Assembly: GCA_047638715.1 (NCBI GenBank)
Contig: JBLIMK010000002.1
Span: 1-64,000 of the forward strand
DNA: 64,000 nt
Reading direction: 5' to 3'
From: SHLQ01 sp047638715
Lineage (GTDB): Bacteria > Actinomycetota > Acidimicrobiia > Acidimicrobiales > SHLQ01
Of the stretch, positions 9,159 to 16,408 are shown piece by piece. Made by a program: the position numbers and the translations under genes. Within the stretch, counting starts at the first letter, position 1. Each line of letters starts with the position of its first letter. The notes beneath the pieces were generated by a model, which saw only the letters and a list, made by a program, of their open reading frames with translations, made no database searches and was not told the DNA's origin.

Positions 9159-9911
9159 ATGCGGTGGATCGACAACCATTGTCATATTCCCCCCGGAGCT
9201 GATGGCGATCTATGGGTCGAGGCAGCGCGGGCTGCAGGTGTCGATCAGATGGTGACGGTCGGTGTCACCCATGAGCGCTCCGTCGAGGCAATCGCTGTCG
9301 CCGCGCGTCACGACGGCGTGTTCGCGACCGTTGGGGTGCATCCCCACGACGCGACAGAGGGGACCGACGGGTTGTCCGAGTTGCTCGCTGAAGCGAAGGT
9401 TGTCGCCGTTGGCGAGGCCGGCCTCGACTATCACTACGATTATTCCCCTCGCGACATTCAACGAACTGTTTTTGCCGAGCACATCGCGCTTGCGAACGAT
9501 CACGGTCTTCCGCTTGTGATCCATACCAGAGACGCCTGGCAGGAGACCTTCGACATCCTCGATGTCGAAGGCGTTCCTGAGCGCACGGTGTTTCATTGCT
9601 TCACCGGCGGACCAGAGGAAGCCAAGCTCGGCCTCGATCGCAACATCATCGTGTCGGTGAGTGGAATCGTCACGTTCAAAACCGCGGAGGATTTGCGTGA
9701 AGCGGTGGCGATATGTCCGATCGATCGTTTGATGGTCGAGACCGATTCGCCCTACCTCGCTCCGGTTCCTCACCGTGGGAAGAAGAACCAACCTGCGAAT
9801 GTGGTGCATGTCGGCGAAGCTGTTGCCGACATTCTTGGTGTGTCGGTTGCCGAGTTGGCCGAGGCGACCTCCGCGCGCGCAACGAAATTCTATGGGCTTT
9901 CATCTCGCTGA
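9159..9911 (+). CDS. tatD: TatD-family metal-dependent hydrolase / DNase
   Basis: The 250-residue TIM-barrel hydrolase shows the TatD metal ligands: IDNHCH at the N terminus, GEAGLDYHYDYSP, LVIHTRDAWQETFDIL, VFHCFTGGPEEA and METDSPYLAPVPHRGKKN. The family has 3'-5' exonuclease or metal-dependent deoxyribonuclease activity. ATG at 9159 gives the usual N terminus. A TTG at 9147, overlapping the metG stop, is an alternative. The position between metG and rpf matches the mycobacterial metS-tatD-rpfB order. Confidence 0.92.
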   Translation: MRWIDNHCHIPPGADGDLWVEAARAAGVDQMVTVGVTHERSVEAIAVAARHDGVFATVGVHPHDATEGTDGLSELLAEAKVVAVGEAGLDYHYDYSPRDIQRTVFAEHIALANDHGLPLVIHTRDAWQETFDILDVEGVPERTVFHCFTGGPEEAKLGLDRNIIVSVSGIVTFKTAEDLREAVAICPIDRLMVETDSPYLAPVPHRGKKNQPANVVHVGEAVADILGVSVAELAEATSARATKFYGLSSR

Positions 9912-10059
9912 TTTCGTGCGCACCGAGGTGGCTGGTCCGCTCCAGGTTGCATAGTTCACGAAGGTTTCCTAGCGTGTTGCTTCTCGCGGACGGGCACTGT
10001 CTGTTCGCGTGTCTGTAATTGCTGGCAAGTGAAGGGGCTGGATCCTGACTCCACGGAAG

Positions 10060-10920
10060 GTGAACGAACGCTGGCGAGTTGCGCTCGCTGGTCTCGTCGC
10101 GGTCTTAGCAATTCCTTTTTTCATTGTCGATTCCCCAGCTCCGGCTGAAGGAGTTGTCACCGAGGACAAGCCCGCCGTTGACGAGCAACTTGCCGCGCCC
10201 GTAGACGACGATGTCTCTTCCGAAGACTTCGATGAGGCGGACGCGACGCCGAATGCGGTGGAAATTGTTCAGGTCGATACAGAGGTCAGCCCCGATGTGA
10301 CCCGGCTCGCCGCTCAGGCTGGCGCCTGGGGCGCAGCTCGCGCCGAAGCCGTCGCCGATGGACGTCTCGGAAAAATTCTGACCGGTCCTCAGCTCAACAC
10401 CGATTACTCGCTTCTTCCGATCGTCAATACTCCAGATCCGGAACCTCCTGTCGATCTCGATCCGGTCGATCCTGATCCGGTCGACCCCGATTCCGAAGAG
10501 CCCGTCGATCCTGATCCGGTCGACCCCGATTCCGAAGAGCCCGTCGACCCAAATCCAGATCCCGTCGATCCACCGGTCATCGAGCCCGACCCCGAGGAAC
10601 CCAAGGGGCCAGCTGCCCCACCGCAGGTGAACGGCCGTGTTCCTCCTCCCGCCGATGGCCCAACCGCCGCGCAATGGGACGCGGTTCGCAAGTGCGAGTC
10701 GACCCACAATTACCGGGCAATAAGTCCGACCGGTTTGTATCGCGGCGCCTATCAATTCTCCCAGCAGACCTGGGATTGGGTCGCTGGGATCCACTGGGTG
10801 CACCTGGTGGCCGTCGATCCAGTCGATGCGGAGCCAGCATGGCAGGACGTCATGGCGTACACCCTGTATGCGATGCGCGGCTGGGATCAATGGCCCATCT
10901 GCGGCAAGAACTTGTTGTAG
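10060..10920 (+). CDS. Rpf-like resuscitation-promoting transglycosylase-fold protein
   Basis: The product has a hydrophobic N-terminal segment (VALAGLVAVLAIPFFIV), either a signal peptide or an anchor. An acidic region follows, then a Pro/Asp/Glu linker of repeated DPVDPDSEEPV units at about 128-190. The C-terminal ~80-residue Rpf domain contains WDAVRKCESTHNY with the catalytic Glu, GAYQFSQQTWDW and WPICG with the second Cys of the expected disulfide. Rpf proteins cleave peptidoglycan and promote exit from dormancy. No DUF348 or G5 domain is present, so it is not a full RpfB, although it occupies the rpfB position before rsmA. Confidence 0.85.
   Translation: MNERWRVALAGLVAVLAIPFFIVDSPAPAEGVVTEDKPAVDEQLAAPVDDDVSSEDFDEADATPNAVEIVQVDTEVSPDVTRLAAQAGAWGAARAEAVADGRLGKILTGPQLNTDYSLLPIVNTPDPEPPVDLDPVDPDPVDPDSEEPVDPDPVDPDSEEPVDPNPDPVDPPVIEPDPEEPKGPAAPPQVNGRVPPPADGPTAAQWDAVRKCESTHNYRAISPTGLYRGAYQFSQQTWDWVAGIHWVHLVAVDPVDAEPAWQDVMAYTLYAMRGWDQWPICGKNLL
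10468..10545 (+). repeat. 39-bp tandem duplication in the Rpf linker
   Basis: Two identical 39-bp units (10468-10506 and 10507-10545) each encode DPDPVDPDSEEPV in frame. This points to recent slippage-type expansion of the Pro/Asp wall-spanning linker. Confidence 0.85.
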
Positions 10921-10930
10921 AACGTCTTCG

Positions 10931-11743
10931 GTGACCCATAGCCGACCCGCCATCTACGAATTGCTTGACGAACATGGTCTTGCGGCGCGGCGCGAGCTCG
11001 GTCAGAACTTCGTGGCTGATCCAAACACGGTGCGCCGAATAGCCGAGCTCGCGCAGGTCGGCGAAGGAGATCTCGTGGTGGAGATCGGTCCCGGCCTCGG
11101 TTCGCTCACACTCGCGCTCATCGAGACCGGTGCTGCGGTGGTCGCGATCGAGCTCGACGCTGGTCTGGCGGTTGTCGCTGCCGCAGTCGTGGGCGATGCA
11201 GCAACCATCATCGAAGCCGACGCCCAGACGATCGACTGGGGCGAGCTGGTCGGCGATCATGAAGGGCCGGTGCATGTCGTCGCGAATCTTCCGTACAACA
11301 TCGGCACCACGTTGGTCCTCGATCTACTCGCAGACGTGCCGATCGTCGAGACGATCACCGTCCTGGTGCAGAGCGAAGTCGGTGAGCGATTTGCTGCGGC
11401 CCCCGGCTCGAAGATCTATGGGATTCCTTCCGTGATGGCGGCCCTGCACGCAGACGTCGCGGTCGTGGCGACCGTTCCGCCGTCGGTGTTCGTACCGAAA
11501 CCGAAGGTCCAGTCGGCCGTCGTGCGTTTTGTTCGTCGACCTGGACCTCCGCCGATTGCCCACGAGCGCCTAGCGCTGGTTGTTCGCGCGGGCTTCGGGC
11601 AGCGCCGCAAGATGCTCCGTCGTTCCCTCAACCCCTTGTTGAGCGAAGCACAGCTCGTCGCGATCGATGTCGACCCGACCGCACGTGCCGAGCAACTCGA
11701 TCTCGCGGCATGGGTGAGAATTGCGTCGGCCGTAGGGTCATGA
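10931..11743 (+). CDS. rsmA: 16S rRNA adenine dimethyltransferase RsmA/KsgA
   Basis: This 270-residue AdoMet enzyme dimethylates two adjacent adenines in the 3' terminal hairpin of 16S rRNA. LGQNFVADP begins the fold. VVEIGPGLGSLTLAL is the AdoMet loop and VANLPYNIGT is the catalytic NLPY motif. The C terminus carries the usual GQRRKMLRRSLNPL helix. GTG at 10931 gives a normal N terminus and lies 10 nt after the rpf stop. It overlaps ispE as ATGA. Confidence 0.95.
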   Translation: MTHSRPAIYELLDEHGLAARRELGQNFVADPNTVRRIAELAQVGEGDLVVEIGPGLGSLTLALIETGAAVVAIELDAGLAVVAAAVVGDAATIIEADAQTIDWGELVGDHEGPVHVVANLPYNIGTTLVLDLLADVPIVETITVLVQSEVGERFAAAPGSKIYGIPSVMAALHADVAVVATVPPSVFVPKPKVQSAVVRFVRRPGPPPIAHERLALVVRAGFGQRRKMLRRSLNPLLSEAQLVAIDVDPTARAEQLDLAAWVRIASAVGS

Positions 11744-12504
11744 CGGCGCCCGGAAAGGGTTCTCGCGTCCTCGCACCAGCGAAGCTGACCAAGACGCTTC
11801 GAGTGACGGGAGTGCGCTGCGATGGTATGCATCTCATCGACGCGGAGATGGTCACGCTCGATCTCTTTGATGAGCTCACGATCGATGGAACTGGATCAGG
11901 GCTTCAGCTGGCTGACGGTGGAGGCGCGCTCGCCGATGGGGGAGTGGAGTTAGATCTCTCGGACAACTTGGTGACGCGTGCGCTCGAACTCGCTGAGGTC
12001 GATGCCGGGGTCCTACTGCGAAAGAGGATTCCGGCGGGCGCTGGTTTGGGTGGCGGCTCAGCTGACGCAGCTGCGATTCTGCGATGGGCCGGGTTCACCG
12101 ATTTGAGCGCGGCGGCAACGATCGGTGCTGACGTCGCGTTTTGTCTCTTGGGCGGACGGGCACGCGTTCAAGGGATAGGCGAGATTGTGGAACCGCTGCC
12201 GTACATCGATGAGCACTTCACGGTCGTAACCCCAGACATTCACTGCTCGACCCCAGCCGTCTACCGCAAGTGGGACGAGCTCGGAGGACCGAGCGGGGAG
12301 CACGGCAACGATCTCGAGCTGGCGGCGCTTCAGGTGGCCCCCCGACTCGCTGAGTCCCGCGACGCGCTCGGCGGCGCAACGGGACTCAGGCCCCGCCTTG
12401 CGGGAAGCGGAAGCTCATGGTTCGTAAACGGTGCCTTCCCAGACGCAGGAATGGTGCTGCGAACGCTCCCAGCGGAGAGCGACAAAGCAGTCTTGGCAGA
12501 ATAA
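11740..12504 (+). CDS. ispE: 4-diphosphocytidyl-2-C-methyl-D-erythritol kinase
   Basis: This GHMP kinase of the MEP isoprenoid pathway has 254 residues. RIPAGAGLGGGSADAAAILRW is the glycine-rich ATP motif. PAK near the N terminus supplies the catalytic Lys and IGADVAFCLLGG the catalytic Asp. The N-terminal box is divergent (PAKLTKTLRVTG ... DGMH instead of the common PAKINLxLxVxGxRxDGYH), but the key residues remain. ATGA overlap with rsmA fixes the start and implies coupling, as in the mycobacterial ksgA-ispE pair. Confidence 0.9.
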   Translation: MTAPGKGSRVLAPAKLTKTLRVTGVRCDGMHLIDAEMVTLDLFDELTIDGTGSGLQLADGGGALADGGVELDLSDNLVTRALELAEVDAGVLLRKRIPAGAGLGGGSADAAAILRWAGFTDLSAAATIGADVAFCLLGGRARVQGIGEIVEPLPYIDEHFTVVTPDIHCSTPAVYRKWDELGGPSGEHGNDLELAALQVAPRLAESRDALGGATGLRPRLAGSGSSWFVNGAFPDAGMVLRTLPAESDKAVLAE

Positions 12505-12559
12505 AGGTTCGACAAGATGTCGGTGGATGAGGGCAACGGCGCTATCGTGCGAATTCGTT

Positions 12560-12658
12560 ATGGGATCTCTTATTAAAAAGCGCCGCAAGCGCATGCGCAA
12601 GAAGAAGCACCGCAAGATGTTGAAGCGAACTCGAGCACAACGTCAACGCGGTCGCTAA
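12560..12658 (+). CDS. ribosomal protein bS22 (AURKAIP1/COX24-domain, 32 aa)
   Basis: The ATG opens a 32-residue, extremely basic peptide beginning MGSLIKKRRKRMRKKKHRKM and ending RTRAQRQRGR. It closely matches the small mycobacterial 30S protein bS22 described from ribosome structures. It stands alone upstream of a hairpin terminator. A possible -10 TATCGT lies at 12543-12548. It is short enough to be missed by gene callers. Confidence 0.88.
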   Translation: MGSLIKKRRKRMRKKKHRKMLKRTRAQRQRGR

Positions 12659-12688
12659 CTCTTCGTTAGCGCACAATCTGTTGGACAG

Positions 12689-12710
12689 GGCCCGCGCTGC
12701 GGGCCTTTTC
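12689..12710 (+). terminator. rho-independent terminator after bS22
   Basis: The GGCCCGC arm (12690-12696), GCT loop and GCGGGCC arm (12700-12706) form a perfect 7-bp GC stem followed by TTTT. Confidence 0.8.
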
Positions 12711-12740
12711 CGCGCCAGCGCGCGGCTCGCTCGATGCCGC

Positions 12741-12746
12741 TAACCT
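12741..12746 (+). promoter_or_regulatory. -10-like TAACCT upstream of tRNA-Gln
   Basis: The hexamer lies 13 nt before the mature 5' end of the tRNA and resembles the other TAnnnT elements here. Confidence 0.4.
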
Positions 12747-12759
12747 GACAAGTAACCCT

Positions 12760-12832
12760 TGGCCGATAGTTCAGTTGGTAGAACGCCTGATTTTGATTCA
12801 GGAGGTCGCAGGTTCAATCCCTGCTCGGCCAG
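12760..12832 (+). tRNA. tRNA-Gln (anticodon UUG)
   Basis: A full cloverleaf can be drawn. Acceptor arms TGGCCGA and TCGGCCA pair over 7 bp, the D loop contains AGTTGG, and the CCTGA/TCAGG anticodon stem holds the loop TTTTGAT with TTG as anticodon. The T arm contains GGTTCAATCC. The 3' CCA is not encoded. Confidence 0.95.
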
Positions 12833-12954
12833 CAAATTCATGGGACACAACATAAAGAGGACCCGGTCTACATAGGACCCGGTTGCACTGCGGGCCCATG
12901 GGCGGGATCGCTCGGATCATGCCTCTGCCTGCAGCTGTTTGCTAACAATGGGGC

Positions 12955-13971
12955 ATGGACCGGACTCAGATCGTCGCGTTGATCGTGCCAACGCAGCCTG
13001 CGAGGGACGCAAAGTCACCGTCGGGTGCCGCCGACCCTTTCGCTCCGATAGCCGGAAAATCGATCCTTGGATGGATCGTCGACGCAGCGCTGGGAGCATC
13101 CGTTCGCCGAATCGGGATCCTCGCCGACGAGCCAATGGCCACAACCCGGTCCGAGCTCTATGCACGAGCTGACGACGCGCTCATCGAGTTCGTAACGCCC
13201 GGAAGCGACTTGGCTGAATCGATGGCGTTCGCGATCGAGCGCCTCGGCTCCGAGCTCACCTTGCGAGACGCAGTGCACGTTCTCATCTTGCCAGCCGAAG
13301 CCCCCCATATCGATCCGGCCGAGTTGCGGGCGCTCATCGACAATCACCTCGACAGCAACTCAGCAGCCACGCTCATAGGCGGACCCTCGGGTGAGGACAT
13401 CGAAACCGAACCGATCATCGTTCGAGACGACGAAGGACGGGTTACGTCGATTGTGGACGCGCCCATCAGCGACGTCGGAGTTTTGTGTGTGCGGGCATCG
13501 CTTCTGGCACCGGCGCTTCGACGTGTGGCGATGACGCCATGGCAGACCGGCGCGCCGCTGTCCCAGATCGCTGGCGTTCTCGAGGAGCTCGGTCACAAGG
13601 TCACGGTCGTTTCTCGACACGAGCCTCTCGGCACGATCTGGTCGTCGGCGTCTCGAACACCAATCGAAATCGAACTCCGAGATCGCATAATCACTTCGTG
13701 GATCGACCGAGGCGCGGTCATGCCCGATCCTCGACAAGTCTCGATCGACGCGACGGTGGTACTCGGCCAGGGAGTACAAATCCTTCCTGGATCGGTTGTC
13801 GAAGGGACGACCGTCGTCGCCGATGGAGCGATCATCGGGCCAAATACGCACCTGGTGAACGCTTCGATAGGCACCGGGGCGATCGTGCCACATAGTGTTG
13901 TTTATGAGGCTGAAGTTGCTGCAAGAGAACAAGTTCCGCCCTTTTCGGTCCTGGGTTCCGCCACTCGCTAA
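12955..13971 (+). CDS. GlmU-like protein with degenerate active sites
   Basis: The 338-residue protein sits directly before prs, the usual place of glmU in actinobacteria. Its N-terminal half keeps the nucleotidyltransferase layout (FAPIAGKSILGWIVDAAL, HVLILPAEAPHI). The substrate-binding loop LxAGxGTRM is replaced by LIVPTQPARDAK. The C-terminal part is a short left-handed beta-helix (about four hexapeptide turns: VLGQGVQILPGSVVEGTTVVADGA) without the acetyltransferase catalytic His region; typical GlmU is ~450-490 aa. It is probably not an active bifunctional GlmU. It may be regulatory, or neofunctionalised with the real GlmU elsewhere. Confidence 0.65.
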   Translation: MDRTQIVALIVPTQPARDAKSPSGAADPFAPIAGKSILGWIVDAALGASVRRIGILADEPMATTRSELYARADDALIEFVTPGSDLAESMAFAIERLGSELTLRDAVHVLILPAEAPHIDPAELRALIDNHLDSNSAATLIGGPSGEDIETEPIIVRDDEGRVTSIVDAPISDVGVLCVRASLLAPALRRVAMTPWQTGAPLSQIAGVLEELGHKVTVVSRHEPLGTIWSSASRTPIEIELRDRIITSWIDRGAVMPDPRQVSIDATVVLGQGVQILPGSVVEGTTVVADGAIIGPNTHLVNASIGTGAIVPHSVVYEAEVAAREQVPPFSVLGSATR

Positions 13972-14013
13972 CGCGCCCGGTATCGTCCAATTGGACGGAG
14001 CATTGAGGGGCCT

Positions 14014-14997
14014 ATGGAGCAAGTAACGAAGAAGAAATTGGCGCTGTTCGCGGGACGCAACAGCACCGCTCTCGCCGAAGATGTAGCGGCTTGGCTCGGG
14101 GTTGAGCTCGGAGATGCGAATATCGCGGAGTTTGCGAACGGCGAGATCCACTGCCGTTTCGCGACTTCGGTACGCGGCGCCGATGTATTCATCATCAACA
14201 CGCACTCGGCTTGGGAAGATGGCACGATAAACGATTCGATCATCGAGCATCTCGTGATGGTCGATGCGGCTACTCGTGCATCGGCGAAACGAATCACCGT
14301 CGTTGCTCCCTTTTATGGATACGGACGCCAGGACCGCAAGTCAGCTGGCCGTGAACCAATAACGGCCAAGCTCGTGGCCAACATGTTCAAGGCTGCAGGC
14401 GCGGACCGTTTGGTCAGCGTCGATCTCCATTCAGGCCAGATTCAAGGTTTCTTCGATGGTCCTGTCGACCATCTCACCGCAATGCCGGTACTCGTCGACT
14501 ACTTGCGCTCGCTCGGCATTGATGACCTCGTCGTCGTGTCGCCAGACGCAGGGCGTGTGAAGGTCGCCGAGCGGTACGCGAACCAACTCGGTGCGTCGCT
14601 TGCAATCGTGCACAAAAGACGCGTCGCTGGACTAAAGAACACCGTCGAGGCAAAAGATGTTGTTGGCGAGGTCGCCGGCAAGATCTGTGTCGTTATCGAT
14701 GACATGATCGATACCGGTGGAACGATCGTGGCAGCAGCAGAGCAGCTCACCGAGAAGGGTGCCCGCTCGGTTATTGCGGCCACGACACATCCGGTTCTGT
14801 CCGGTCCCGCTGTCGATCGCCTGAAGAACTCAACGATCGAGAAGGTCATCGTGACCGACACGCTCCCACTCGGAACCGAAAAACAATTCGACAAACTTGT
14901 TGTTCTGTCGGTTTCTGGCATCCTCGCTCGGGCGATCGAAGCAGTCTTCATGGACACGACCGTCTCTGAGATCTTCGACGGCAACAATCATTCTTAG
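14014..14997 (+). CDS. prs: ribose-phosphate pyrophosphokinase
   Basis: This 327-residue enzyme makes PRPP from ribose 5-phosphate and ATP. The catalytic flexible-loop segment (YGYGRQDRKSAGREP), the DLHSGQIQGFFDGPVDHL metal/ATP segment and the PRPP loop VVIDDMIDTGGTIVAAA are all intact. A GAGGGG Shine-Dalgarno precedes the ATG. The order glmU-like-prs-rplY-pth-mfd is conserved in actinobacteria. Confidence 0.97.
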   Translation: MEQVTKKKLALFAGRNSTALAEDVAAWLGVELGDANIAEFANGEIHCRFATSVRGADVFIINTHSAWEDGTINDSIIEHLVMVDAATRASAKRITVVAPFYGYGRQDRKSAGREPITAKLVANMFKAAGADRLVSVDLHSGQIQGFFDGPVDHLTAMPVLVDYLRSLGIDDLVVVSPDAGRVKVAERYANQLGASLAIVHKRRVAGLKNTVEAKDVVGEVAGKICVVIDDMIDTGGTIVAAAEQLTEKGARSVIAATTHPVLSGPAVDRLKNSTIEKVIVTDTLPLGTEKQFDKLVVLSVSGILARAIEAVFMDTTVSEIFDGNNHS

Positions 14998-15037
14998 GTT
15001 TCAGCGGGTCTCGGCCGGAAGTGTCGAGAACAGCAGC

Positions 15038-15043
15038 TAACAT
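15038..15043 (+). promoter_or_regulatory. -10-like TAACAT upstream of rplY
   Basis: The hexamer lies 39 nt before the rplY ATG, which has a GAAGGA Shine-Dalgarno, so rplY would have a short conventional leader. Confidence 0.35.
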
Positions 15044-15082
15044 TCGTAAGTCCAAAAAACCTACTAGACGAAGGATGGCGCC

Positions 15083-15757
15083 ATGAGCGAGCTACTTCTC
15101 ACCGCACACACTGGTCGAACGACCGGAACCCGATCGAGCCGCCGATTGCGCGCCGAGGGCATGGTCCCCGGAACTGTCTACGGCCTCGGCCAAGACCCAG
15201 TTTCGGTTGCCGTCGAATGGCCATTGCTTCGCAAGGCGCTGACGACCGATGCCGGCGTCAACGCACTGCTGACGCTCAGCATCGAGGGCAACGAGCAACT
15301 CTCGATTGTCAAAGACATCCAACGTCACCCAACCCGTCGCAACGTGATCCACGTCGACTTCATCCGTCTCGATGCAAACGTCGAGATCGAGGTAGAGATC
15401 CCAATCATTCTCGAAGGCGTCGCCCTCAACGTCACCCAGGTGTCGGGCATGGTCGATCAATCGTTGTTCTCGCTCTCCATCTATTCGAAGCCAGGCGACA
15501 TCCCGACCGAGGTCACGATCGATATCTCCGAACTCGAGGTCGGCGAGGCGCTCCACGTGGCCGACCTCGTCCTGCCTACTGGTGTTCGCACCGAGGTCGA
15601 CCCAGAAGAGACCGTCGCGAGCGCTCTCGTCACCCGCTCCACCCTCGAAGCAATGCGTGAGGACGAAGAGTCCGAAGCTACTGAAGCCGAAGGGGGCGTC
15701 GCCGCAGCCGAGGACGCCGAGGCCGAGGCCGAGGGCGACGCCGGCGAGGATTCCTGA
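15083..15757 (+). CDS. rplY: 50S ribosomal protein bL25 (CTC type)
   Basis: The 224-residue protein has an N-terminal 5S-rRNA-binding bL25 domain (GTRSSRRLRAEGMVPGTVYG ... HVDFIRLD). A C-terminal CTC/TL5 beta domain follows (VEIPIILEGVALNV ... VTIDISELEVGEALHVADL). The tail of about 40 residues is almost purely Glu/Ala/Asp. CTC-type proteins bind 5S rRNA in the central protuberance. The acidic tail is common in actinobacterial homologues. Confidence 0.95.
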   Translation: MSELLLTAHTGRTTGTRSSRRLRAEGMVPGTVYGLGQDPVSVAVEWPLLRKALTTDAGVNALLTLSIEGNEQLSIVKDIQRHPTRRNVIHVDFIRLDANVEIEVEIPIILEGVALNVTQVSGMVDQSLFSLSIYSKPGDIPTEVTIDISELEVGEALHVADLVLPTGVRTEVDPEETVASALVTRSTLEAMREDEESEATEAEGGVAAAEDAEAEAEGDAGEDS

Positions 15758-15802
15758 TCGAGATCACGACTTTGCGTCGCCCGGTGACGCGAAGATTTCA
15801 CA

Positions 15803-16408
15803 ATGTTTGGCCGTAAGTCGTCTGACCGCACGGGAACTCCCGCCGACCTTCTCATCGTTGGTCTCGGGAACCCGGGCGATCAGTACGACGGCACCCGCCA
15901 CAATGTCGGCGCCGGTGTTGTTGAGCTGCTCGCGGCTCGTCACGGAGCGACCCTGAAACCTTCGAAGCAGGCGGCTCGCTTAGCCGAACTTCGAATCGAA
16001 TCGAAGTTGGTCGTCGTTGCCTTCCCGCAGACCTTCATGAACGATTCCGGACGGAGCGTTCGCGATCTTGTGAAGCGGTATGGCATCGCCGATATAGAGA
16101 ACCTGCTCGTCATCCACGATGAGCTCGATCTCGAGGTCGGCAGCTCGAAACTGAAGGTTGGCGGGGGCTTGGCTGGTCACAACGGTCTCAAGTCGATGAA
16201 GCAGCACCTTCACACACAGGACTTTCTCCGCCTGCGCATCGGGATTGGCCGCCCCCCGGGTCGTCAGTCCGTGTCCGATTTTGTACTGCGGCGTCCCGGG
16301 AAGGTCGATCGGGTCGAGCTCGACATCGAGATTGAACGTTCGGCCGACGTTCTGCCCCGGCTTCTGTCCGAAGACATCAACAACGTGATGAACGACTTCA
16401 ACAAATGA
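15803..16408 (+). CDS. pth: peptidyl-tRNA hydrolase
   Basis: The enzyme recycles peptidyl-tRNA dropped from ribosomes. LIVGLGNPGDQYDGTRHNVG carries the catalytic His. PQTFMNDSGRSV, HDELDLEVGSSKLKVGGG and GHNGLKSM are the remaining family boxes. At 201 residues it is normal length. The stop overlaps mfd as ATGA. Confidence 0.96.
   Translation: MFGRKSSDRTGTPADLLIVGLGNPGDQYDGTRHNVGAGVVELLAARHGATLKPSKQAARLAELRIESKLVVVAFPQTFMNDSGRSVRDLVKRYGIADIENLLVIHDELDLEVGSSKLKVGGGLAGHNGLKSMKQHLHTQDFLRLRIGIGRPPGRQSVSDFVLRRPGKVDRVELDIEIERSADVLPRLLSEDINNVMNDFNK

Noticed and set aside
10468..10545. Possible CRISPR or minisatellite because of exact repeats
   Set aside because: The units are adjacent with no spacers, in frame within a coding linker, and no cas genes are present.
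10105..10953. 282-codon minus-strand frame over the Rpf-like gene with Gly/Ile/Asp repeats
   Set aside because: The repeats are simply the reverse complement of the Pro/Asp linker. The plus-strand Rpf domain with catalytic Glu is the real product.
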